DNA of 64,000 bases, from contig JADKJL010000003.1 in NCBI GenBank assembly GCA_016721015.1, forward strand, positions 316,382-380,381, read 5' to 3'. Under the pieces are notes generated by a model. It was given only the letters and a program-made list of their open reading frames with translations. It did not search any database and was not told the origin of the DNA. Position numbers and translations under genes: made by a program. The stretch is from Lysobacterales bacterium. Its GTDB lineage: Bacteria > Pseudomonadota > Gammaproteobacteria > Xanthomonadales > Rhodanobacteraceae. Positions 1 to 7,714 of this stretch are shown piece after piece. How positions within the stretch are numbered: the first letter of the stretch is position 1; every line of letters begins with the position of its first letter.

Positions 1-1590
1 GCCGAGTTCCTTCAGCGATTCGTAGTAATGCTGCGCCTTGCTGGCAAACTCGGCCTGGGTCTCGATGCCCTTGTTGATGGATCGGCCCTGCTCGGCGATC
101 TCGGCGAGGTAGCGCACGCGCGCACCCGGAATCAGCACAGTGGCGCGCGGGGATTTGAGTGTAGTGTCCAGGTTGGGACGCCAGTTGATTCCGGATTTCG
201 CGAATTTCGTGGGAGTGGCTTCAGCCGCGATGCCTGTACTATCTTGCGAGGAGAGCATCGCGGCTGAAGCCGCTCCCACGGGAGTTCCTGCGCCGTTGCC
301 GAGATGGAGCTTTTCACGCATCAAACGGCACAAATTCACAAACATCCAGGTAATGCCCGGGTCATTGAACTGGCTGGCGATGGTCGGATAGGCGGGCACG
401 TCCTCGTCCTTGACGTTGAACGCGGTGCGGTTGCGCTTCCACTGCTTGCGCACGTCGCGCAGGGCGTCTTCGGCGCCGCGCTTGTCGAACTTGTTGAGCA
501 CGATCAGCTCGGCGAAATCGATCATGTCGATCTTCTCGAGCTGGCTGGCGGCACCGTAATCGCTGGTCATCACGTAGGCGGGGAAATCGACCAGGTCGAC
601 AATCTGCGAATCGCTCTGGCCGATGCCTGCAGTTTCAATGATGACCAGGTCGTAGGGCTGGCTCTTCAGGAAATCGATGCAGTCGTGCAGCACGATGTTG
701 GTCGACGCGTGCTGGCGACGGGTGGCCATCGAGCGCATGTAGACGCGATGGCTGCGCAGGGAATTCATGCGGATGCGATCACCGAGCAATGCACCACCGG
801 AGCGGCGGCGCGTCGGATCGACCGCAAGCACGGCGATGCGCATTTCGGGAAACGCGTGCAGGAAGCGCAACAGCAGTTCGTCGACCACCGAGGATTTGCC
901 GGCGCCGCCGGTGCCAGTGAGGCCGAGGACTGGAGTTGTCTGCCGGGAGTGGGGAGTGGGGAATGGGGAATGGCCAGAAGCCGCCGACCACTGTTTTCGC
1001 AATTTCACCAGTTCGGTTTCGCTGAAATCGCCGTTCTCAAGCGCGCTGAGCACACGTCCGATGCTGATCTCGTCGTTGATATCAACGTTTGCCAGCTTTT
1101 GCGATTCCCTATTCCCTGTTCTCGATTCCCGCGCACGCGCTGCGCGCTCGACAACATCCTCGATCATCTCGACCAAGCCCAGCTTCATGCCATCGTTGGG
1201 GTGATAGATGCGCTCGACGCCGTAGTCCTCGAGCTCGCGGATTTCCTCCGGAGTGATGGTGCCGCCGCCGCCACCGAACACGCGGATATGGCTGGCGCCG
1301 CGCTCCTTGAGCATGTCGATCATGTACTTGAAGTACTCGACATGACCACCCTGATAGGACGACATCGCGATCGCGTCGGCATCTTCCTGCAGCGCAGCGC
1401 GGACGACATCTTCTACGGAGCGGTTGTGGCCGAGGTGGATCACTTCGGCGCCCTGCGCCTGGATGATCCGGCGCATGATGTTGATCGCCGCGTCGTGGCC
1501 ATCGAACAGGCTGGCGGCGGTGACGAAACGCAACGGCGCCCTTTCCGGGCTGGTTTCGCTCTCGGCGACTCTCTGGGCGGGGATGTTCAT
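1..1590 (-). CDS. icmF: Fused isobutyryl-CoA mutase IcmF, N-terminal 530 codons (cut by window edge)
   Basis: Adenosylcobalamin-dependent mutase fused to its G-protein chaperone; it interconverts isobutyryl-CoA and n-butyryl-CoA in the cytoplasm. The reading frame runs open to base 1, so the C-terminal mutase domain is mostly outside the window. Visible order is the B12-binding domain (about residues 18-150, with LFDGHDAAINIMRR and SSYQGGHVEYFKYM), then a GTPase domain with P-loop GTGGAGKSS near residue 226, ETAGIGQSD and NKFD near 366, then the start of the linker to the mutase domain. This order is the IcmF order and differs from methylmalonyl-CoA mutase with separate MeaB. The start is the ATG at 1590. 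Three blocks of repeat-like DNA are read through in frame (residues about 154-163, 206-216 and 438-461), all outside the core motifs. No stop or frameshift was found across the 530 codons. Confidence 0.9.
   Translation of the reverse strand, partial: MNIPAQRVAESETSPERAPLRFVTAASLFDGHDAAINIMRRIIQAQGAEVIHLGHNRSVEDVVRAALQEDADAIAMSSYQGGHVEYFKYMIDMLKERGASHIRVFGGGGGTITPEEIRELEDYGVERIYHPNDGMKLGLVEMIEDVVERAARARESRTGNRESQKLANVDINDEISIGRVLSALENGDFSETELVKLRKQWSAASGHSPFPTPHSRQTTPVLGLTGTGGAGKSSVVDELLLRFLHAFPEMRIAVLAVDPTRRRSGGALLGDRIRMNSLRSHRVYMRSMATRRQHASTNIVLHDCIDFLKSQPYDLVIIETAGIGQSDSQIVDLVDFPAYVMTSDYGAASQLEKIDMIDFAELIVLNKFDKRGAEDALRDVRKQWKRNRTAFNVKDEDVPAYPTIASQFNDPGITWMFVNLCRLMREKLHLGNGAGTPVGAASAAMLSSQDSTGIAAEATPTKFAKSGINWRPNLDTTLKSPRATVLIPGARVRYLAEIAEQGRSINKGIETQAEFASKAQHYYESLKELG
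209..279. repeat. REP-type double hairpin inside the icmF coding sequence
   Basis: Two 25-base arms (209-233 and 255-279) form an inverted repeat with one mismatch around a 21-base loop. Each arm is itself palindromic around GGCTTCAGCC and begins GTGGGAG, with CGATGC at its inner end. This is the architecture of paired REP sequences of Pseudomonas and Lysobacterales genomes, which normally sit between genes. Here it is translated as part of icmF, residues 438-461. Related units occur at 29676-29700 and 34902-34976. Confidence 0.85.
945..973. repeat. Four 7-bp GGGGAGT/GGGGAAT tandem units inside icmF
   Basis: Four consecutive GGGAGT/GGGGAGT/GGGGAAT/GGGGAAT units are followed by GG. This short repeat is typical of intergenic DNA in xanthomonads (from memory, not searched). 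It lies in frame in the linker just before the GTPase P-loop of IcmF and adds a Pro/Ser/His-rich stretch. Confidence 0.7.
1103..1130. repeat. ATTCCC-type short repeat inside icmF
   Basis: Three ATTCCC units lie within 28 bases, the reverse complement of the GGGAAT units at 945-973. It is translated in frame directly after the B12-binding domain of IcmF (residues about 154-163), adding an Arg/Ser/Glu-rich stretch. Confidence 0.6.
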
Positions 1591-1736
1591 GGCGGAGTTC
1601 GACTTGCTGCGGAAAACATCGATTCTACCGCGTCAATCACCCATCCCGCAGACGCCGCGCTCGCCAGGATCCCGAGATCCGGATCCGGGCAGCCGGGGGA
1701 TGGCACATGAGGGGCCCCTGAGCGAAACGTCGGCGG

Positions 1737-4634
1737 TCAACGAACCTGATCGATTGGCAGCGGCCGCGAAAACAGGAAACCCTGGCCGATCGCACAGCCC
1801 ATTTCGATCAGGGCTTCACGTTGTTGCGTGGTCTCAATGCCCTCTCCGATGACCTCGACCTCGAGCGAGGCCGCGAGCGCGATGATTGCCTTCACCACCG
1901 CTGAGCTACTGCTTTTCTCGGCGAGGTCGGATATGAAGGAGCGATCGATCTTCAGCGAATGGATCGGGAATCGATGCAAATAGCTCAACGAGGAATAACC
2001 AGTCCCAAAATCGTCAAGCTGGACGAGTACGCCGGCCTTGCGCAAGCGCAACAGGATATTGCGCATCTGCTCAGGCTGATCGAGCAAGACACCCTCGGTT
2101 ACTTCGAGCCGAACCCGATGTGGCGGCAAGCCGCTGCTTTCGATCGTGCGCAATGCGACCTCGTCAAAATCCGGAACGCGCAGTCGTCGCGCCGACACGT
2201 TGATCGAGACATAGGTGGAATCCGGCAAGCGTCGCGCGTGCTCGCAGGCCATCGCGAACATCTGCCAGTCAATTTCCTCGATGCAGCCGTTCTCCTCCGC
2301 GGCGGCAAGAAAATCCGCAGGCAGGAGCAGGCCACGCTGCGGATGATTCCAGCGCAGCAGGGCTTCGTATCCGAGCACCGCACCATCACGCAGCGATACG
2401 ATTGATTGGAAATAAGGCTCGAACTCCCGTCTGCCCAGGGCGTGACGAAGATCGCTCTCGAGATCGAGCGCACACATCGCCTGGGCACGAAGATTCTCGT
2501 CAAAAATCTCGTAGCACTGGCGCCCGCGGGCCTTGGCGCGATACATCGCGGTATCGGCATCGCGCAACAATTCCTCGGTTCGCGTGTACTGCGCATCCGC
2601 GTAGGCAATGCCGACACTCGCCGAGGTGAACATCTCCTTGTTGGCCACGCGAATCGGATCTTTCAGCGAATCGATCAGGCGCTGGGCAACGGTTGTCGCC
2701 AATGCGGGATCCGGCAGGCTGTCGACGAGGACGGCAAACTCGTCACCGCCGAGGCGAGCGACCATGAACGGTGCGCAAGCGCTGGCAAGGCGCAGGGCCG
2801 CCTGCTTGAGCATCTCGTCGCCGACCAGATGACCAACGCTGTCGTTGACCACCTTGAATCGATCGAGATCGAGAAACAGCACGGCGTAGCCGTTCTCGTG
2901 ACTCTGCTGGAAGCGTTGCATGGCCGTTCCCAGTCGCTGCAGGAGCAGGGCGCGATTGGGCAGGCCGGTCAATGTATCGTGGAAAGCCTCATGGGTCAGG
3001 CGCGCTTCGATGCGTTCGCGCTCGATGATCTGGCTGGTCAGATCACGATTGGCGAGGGCGAGTTCGCGGGTGCGTTCGGTGACCCTTGCCTCAAGCTTGG
3101 CGTTGTCGTGAACCAGCGATTCCTGCGCGCGCTTTCGCTCCAGGCCATTGGCGATGTGATAGGCAACGAAGGTCAGCAGTTCCTGATCACGTTCGGTGAA
3201 TGGGGCATCGGCCGAATAGCTCTGCACGGCGACGACACCCACGGCGGCATCGTCGCAGATCAAGGGAACGCCGAGCCAGTAACTGGCCCGGGTGCCGAAA
3301 CGCTGCACGTTGCCCGCGCCGATCAGTTCATCGAGCTTCGCCCGATCGGCAAGCAGGGCCCGACCCGTGCGCAAAACGTATTCGGTCATGCCATTGGCAA
3401 TCGGGCGACGCGGGCGTACCGGATTGATCTCATCAACCGAGTACGGAAATTCGAGCTCATCGCCCGCTGCGGTGATCAGCGCGATGTAGAAATTTCGCGC
3501 ATTGAGCAGGCCGCCGACAATGCCATGGACACTGGCATAGAAATCCGCCAGCGAATCGGCAGCGGCCGCACATTCGGCAATATCGAACAAGGCACGCTGC
3601 AACCGCTCGCCGCGCTTGCGCTCGGCAACCTCCTGCTGCAACTCTTCTATCGCGGTGGCTAGTTCGCTGGTGCGCTCGGCAACGCGGATCTCGAGATCGG
3701 TCTTCGCCTGCTTGCGTTCGAGCGCGGTCAGAATGTGCTGGGCGACGTAATTGAGGATGGCCCGATCCTCCTCGGTGTAGCGCACATCGGCAATGTAGCT
3801 CTGCACGATGATCGCGCCTCGAATGGCCGCAGCGGCACCGATCATCGGCACCCCAAGCCAGTCCTCGGAATCGGGGCCGATGTTACCTCCATCCTTGAGC
3901 CCCAATCGGGCCTGGATCTGTTTCGACGGCCCCATCTGGGATTCGCCGCTACGGATCATCGCCAGAGTCAGACTGTTCGGAATCTCGCTGGCCGTGATTT
4001 CGTGATCAGGACTGAAGGTATCCTGATCAACCGTATCGACAAAATACAGAAAGCGAAGACTGTCGCGCTCTGGTTCATACAAGGCAATGAAGAAATTCTC
4101 GGCGTACATGAGCCAACCGACAATCTCATGGATGTCCCTGAGCATGTCGGGCATGTTGAGATCGGAGCTGGCCATGTTGGCAATCGCGAACAGGGCGCGT
4201 TGGACATGCTCGGCACGCTCCAGTCGGTGGACGGATTGGGCAAGCGAATCACGTTGCAGGATGCGCTCGGCGACCACGGCCAGATCACGCAGGAACCCTT
4301 CCCACTCGTCGTCATTGCGGGGGCCGCGCTCGGCCGTCTTCCAGGCGAGTTCGGCACGCATGCCATTTGCGGCACTGAACAATGCAGCACGCCGCACGTC
4401 GGATCCGTCGAAATTCCCCGGCGGGTGAGAGCCCTGCCCGTCGCTGCTCCCATCCACATGGATGCGTTCGGTATTCCAGGACAAGGCCAACGCCGGAATT
4501 CCGAAACGCCGGTTTGCCTCACCCGCCGCGAGTTCGGCAAGGGTCGACATTTCCGACACATGCAGCAAGTCGCGCACGAATCCGTCGCTGGATTCGATCG
4601 CCTCGTTGCCCTGATTTTTCTGAACCAACGACAT
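1737..4634 (-). CDS. GAF-GAF-GGDEF-EAL cyclic-di-GMP regulatory protein
   Basis: A 965-residue soluble signalling protein that could both make and break cyclic-di-GMP. After an N-terminal helical region come two similar GAF-like sensor modules (about 150-320 and 365-515), each opening with a QRALF(A/D)IA helix, which looks like an internal duplication. Charged coiled-coil segments follow each one. The GGDEF domain (about 560-720) keeps an intact GGDEF motif, but the RxxD inhibitory site expected five residues upstream is absent. The EAL domain (about 735-965) keeps EALLRW, LEVTEG, DDFGTGYSSL, KIDRSFI and GEGIET, so phosphodiesterase activity is likely. The ATG at 4634 was preferred over in-frame starts further upstream because GAGG precedes it. 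No transmembrane segment was seen, so it probably senses a cytoplasmic ligand. Confidence 0.88.
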   Translation of the reverse strand: MSLVQKNQGNEAIESSDGFVRDLLHVSEMSTLAELAAGEANRRFGIPALALSWNTERIHVDGSSDGQGSHPPGNFDGSDVRRAALFSAANGMRAELAWKTAERGPRNDDEWEGFLRDLAVVAERILQRDSLAQSVHRLERAEHVQRALFAIANMASSDLNMPDMLRDIHEIVGWLMYAENFFIALYEPERDSLRFLYFVDTVDQDTFSPDHEITASEIPNSLTLAMIRSGESQMGPSKQIQARLGLKDGGNIGPDSEDWLGVPMIGAAAAIRGAIIVQSYIADVRYTEEDRAILNYVAQHILTALERKQAKTDLEIRVAERTSELATAIEELQQEVAERKRGERLQRALFDIAECAAAADSLADFYASVHGIVGGLLNARNFYIALITAAGDELEFPYSVDEINPVRPRRPIANGMTEYVLRTGRALLADRAKLDELIGAGNVQRFGTRASYWLGVPLICDDAAVGVVAVQSYSADAPFTERDQELLTFVAYHIANGLERKRAQESLVHDNAKLEARVTERTRELALANRDLTSQIIERERIEARLTHEAFHDTLTGLPNRALLLQRLGTAMQRFQQSHENGYAVLFLDLDRFKVVNDSVGHLVGDEMLKQAALRLASACAPFMVARLGGDEFAVLVDSLPDPALATTVAQRLIDSLKDPIRVANKEMFTSASVGIAYADAQYTRTEELLRDADTAMYRAKARGRQCYEIFDENLRAQAMCALDLESDLRHALGRREFEPYFQSIVSLRDGAVLGYEALLRWNHPQRGLLLPADFLAAAEENGCIEEIDWQMFAMACEHARRLPDSTYVSINVSARRLRVPDFDEVALRTIESSGLPPHRVRLEVTEGVLLDQPEQMRNILLRLRKAGVLVQLDDFGTGYSSLSYLHRFPIHSLKIDRSFISDLAEKSSSSAVVKAIIALAASLEVEVIGEGIETTQQREALIEMGCAIGQGFLFSRPLPIDQVR

Positions 4635-4804
4635 CACGCCTCGCACTCTTCCCTTGTCGCAATGCCGAACGCGGTTGACATCGATCGTCGCTGTGCCGGA
4701 TCGCAACCCTGAACCTGCACTCTATGGGAATGGGCGGTCGATTGCTTGTTTGCGGCGCAACGCCGCCCCGCCCATGCCGATTCCATTGTCCGCCAAACGC
4801 CTGT

Positions 4805-7390
4805 TCAGACAGTTACGCTGGCGGCGCTCTGGTTGAACTCGTCGATCTGGTCAAAGTTCATGTAGCGATAGATTTGCTCACTGTTCGCCTTGAGCACCCC
4901 CATATCGACCATGTATTCCTGCTTGGTCGGGATGCGCCCGAGCCGCGAGCAGATCGCTGCCAGTTCCGCCGATCCCAGATAAACGTTGGCATTCTTGCCA
5001 AGTCGATTCGGGAAATTGCGCGTGCTGGTCGAGAACACCGTGGCGCCTTCGCGCACCTGGGCCTGGTTGCCCATGCACAGTGAACATCCCGGCATTTCCA
5101 TGCGCGCACCGGCGGTGCCGAAAGTGCCGTAGTGGCCTTCCTTGGTCAGTTCGGCGGCGTCCATCTTGGTTGGCGGCGCGACCCACAGCTTGGTCGGAAT
5201 ATCACGCTTGCCTTCGAGCAGTTTCGAGGCTGCACGGAAATGGCCGATATTGGTCATGCACGAACCGATGAAGACCTCATCGATGACCGCACCGGCCACA
5301 TCGGAAAGCGTCTTCACGTCATCCGGATCGTTCGGGCAGGCGACAATCGGCTCATGCACGTCGGCAAGATCGATCTCGATCACCGCGGCGTATTCGGCAT
5401 CGGCGTCGGGCGCCATCAGCTTCGGGTCGGCCAGCCATGCCTCCATTGCCTTGATCCGGCGCGTGATGCTGCGCACATCCTTGTAGCCCTGGGCGATCAT
5501 CCACTTGAGCATGACGATATTGCTGGTGATGTATTCGATGATCGGCGCCTTGTCCAGATGCACCGTACAGCCCGCGGCGGAACGTTCGGCCGAGGCGTCG
5601 GACAGTTCAAAGGCTTGTTCTACCTTGAGATTCGGCAGGCCTTCGATTTCGAGGATGCGACCGGAGAAAATGTTTTTCTTGCCCTTCTTCTCGACGTTCA
5701 GCAGACCAGCCTTGATCGCATACAACGGAATCGCGTTGACCAGATCGCGCAGGGTGACGCCAGGTTCCAGTTCGCCCTTGAAGCGAACCAGCACGGATTC
5801 CGGCATGTCGAGCGGCATGACGCCGGTCGCCGCGGCAAACGCGACCAGGCCCGAACCAGCCGGGAACGAAATCCCGATCGGAAAGCGCGTATGCGAATCG
5901 CCGCCGGTGCCGACCGTATCCGGCAGCAGCATGCGGTTGAGCCAGGAATGAATGATGCCGTCGCCCGGTCGCAGCGGAATGCCGCCGCGCGTGCTGATGA
6001 ACTCGGGAAGATCGTGATGCATCTTGACGTCGATCGGCTTCGGATAGGCGGCCGTGTGACAGAACGACTGCATGACCAGATCGGCACTGAAACCGAGGCA
6101 GGCCAGATCCTTGAGCTCGTCGCGGGTCATCGGTCCGGTGGTGTCCTGCGAGCCGACCGAGGTCATGCGCGGTTCGCAGTAGGTTCCTGGGCGGATGCCC
6201 TCGCCTTCCGGCAAACCACAGGCGCGGCCAACCATCTTCTGCGCCAGGGTGAAGCCCTTGCTGCTGCTGGCCGGGTTTTCGGGCAGGCGGAACAGGTTCG
6301 AAAGCGGCAAGCCCAGCGCCTCACGGGCCCGTGCGGTCAGGCCGCGACCGATGATCAGCGGGATACGCCCACCGGCGCGCACTTCATCAAACAGCACGTC
6401 GGACTTGAGCTGGAATTCGGCAATGACCTTGCCGTCCTTGAGCGCCTTGCCGTCATACGGGCGCAGTTCGACGACGTCGCCCATGTTCATCTCACTGACA
6501 TCGAGTTCGATCGGCAGCGCACCGGCATCTTCCATCGTGTTGTAGAAGATCGGCGCGATCTTGTTGCCGAGGCAGACGCCGCCAAAACGCTTGTTCGGGA
6601 TGAACGGAATATCCTCGCCGGTAAACCAGAGCACCGAGTTGGTCGCCGATTTGCGGCTCGAACCCGTGCCGACCACATCGCCGACATAGGCGACCAGATG
6701 GCCCTTGTCCTTCAGTGATTCGATGAAGGCGACCGGACCGCGCTTGCCGTCTTCTTCCGGGGTGATGCCCTCACGCTTGTTCTTGAGCATGGCCAGCGCG
6801 TGCATCGGGATATCCGGTCGCGTGGTCGCATCCGGCGCCGGCGACAGATCATCGGTATTGGTTTCGCCGCTGACCTTGAACACCGTGATGGTGAGCGACT
6901 CGGGCACTTGCGGCCGGCTGGTGAACCACTCGGCGTCGGCCCAGCTTTGCAGGACGCCCTGCGCGTGGACATTGCCCTTGTCGGCCTTGTCCTTGACATC
7001 GTGGAAGGCATCGAACATCAGCAGGGTTTTCTTCAGCGCTTCAGCGGCCACGCCTGCCAGGCCCGGATGATCGAGCAAGTCGACCAGCGGATGGATGTTG
7101 TAGCCACCCAGCATGGTGCCAAGCAATTCGGTCGCCCGTTCGGGCGAAATCAATGGGCTGCTCACGGTACCGAACGCGAGCGCGGCCAGGAACGAAGCCT
7201 TGACCTTCGCCGCATCGTCGACGCCAGCCGGCACCCGATGACTGATCAGTTCGAGCAAAAGCGCACCATCGTTGCCGCCCGGACGCTTCAGCAACTCGAT
7301 CAGTTCGGCCGTCTGCACGGCGGAAAGCGGCAGCGGCGGGATACCCAGCGCGGCGCGCTCGGCAACATGTTGGTGATAGGCGGTCAGCAT
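4805..7390 (-). CDS. acnB: Aconitate hydratase B
   Basis: Bifunctional citrate/isocitrate isomerase of the TCA cycle, 861 residues, close to the 865 of E. coli AcnB. The N-terminus (MLTAYHQHVAERAALGIPPL) matches the HEAT-like start of the family. The cluster-binding cysteines lie in SCMTNIGHF and PGCSLCMGNQA near the C-terminus. It is transcribed away from acnA, with which it shares a 324-bp intergenic region. Reading is uninterrupted. Confidence 0.97.
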   Translation of the reverse strand: MLTAYHQHVAERAALGIPPLPLSAVQTAELIELLKRPGGNDGALLLELISHRVPAGVDDAAKVKASFLAALAFGTVSSPLISPERATELLGTMLGGYNIHPLVDLLDHPGLAGVAAEALKKTLLMFDAFHDVKDKADKGNVHAQGVLQSWADAEWFTSRPQVPESLTITVFKVSGETNTDDLSPAPDATTRPDIPMHALAMLKNKREGITPEEDGKRGPVAFIESLKDKGHLVAYVGDVVGTGSSRKSATNSVLWFTGEDIPFIPNKRFGGVCLGNKIAPIFYNTMEDAGALPIELDVSEMNMGDVVELRPYDGKALKDGKVIAEFQLKSDVLFDEVRAGGRIPLIIGRGLTARAREALGLPLSNLFRLPENPASSSKGFTLAQKMVGRACGLPEGEGIRPGTYCEPRMTSVGSQDTTGPMTRDELKDLACLGFSADLVMQSFCHTAAYPKPIDVKMHHDLPEFISTRGGIPLRPGDGIIHSWLNRMLLPDTVGTGGDSHTRFPIGISFPAGSGLVAFAAATGVMPLDMPESVLVRFKGELEPGVTLRDLVNAIPLYAIKAGLLNVEKKGKKNIFSGRILEIEGLPNLKVEQAFELSDASAERSAAGCTVHLDKAPIIEYITSNIVMLKWMIAQGYKDVRSITRRIKAMEAWLADPKLMAPDADAEYAAVIEIDLADVHEPIVACPNDPDDVKTLSDVAGAVIDEVFIGSCMTNIGHFRAASKLLEGKRDIPTKLWVAPPTKMDAAELTKEGHYGTFGTAGARMEMPGCSLCMGNQAQVREGATVFSTSTRNFPNRLGKNANVYLGSAELAAICSRLGRIPTKQEYMVDMGVLKANSEQIYRYMNFDQIDEFNQSAASVTV

Positions 7391-7714
7391 GGGAAGATTC
7401 CGTGGGACAGGCGAACAACAAGCATCGCTGCTCGATCGAAGTCATCGCAACAACAACGCAGGAACTGGAAACAGCAACGCGCAAGGACGGGCATAGTCTC
7501 TGGCCGTTGCCCGCAAGCCGTTAATTTTAGCCGTTTCAGGGCCGCAGTCGCAACGCTGGCACCTCCTCCTTCCCGACCCGGCGTGCTTGTACCGTGGCGA
7601 CTTTGCCCCCATGTGCAGCGGGCGATACGTGTGCCGGTTCGACGCCCCGCGCTAGCATGTGCGGCGACTCATGCAGCTCACACCCCCATTCCAACCCATG
7701 CCAGGAGATTCGCC
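7391..7714. promoter_or_regulatory. Shared intergenic region between divergent acnB and acnA
   Basis: A 324-bp gap with no supported gene must hold both promoters. A strong ribosome-binding site (AGGAGA, 7703-7708) precedes acnA. I could not pick -35/-10 pairs with confidence in either direction, and no clear operator palindrome was seen. Confidence 0.4.

Noticed and set aside
304..1710. 468-codon open frame on the plus strand
   Set aside because: It is antisense to icmF, whose conserved motifs are clear on the minus strand.
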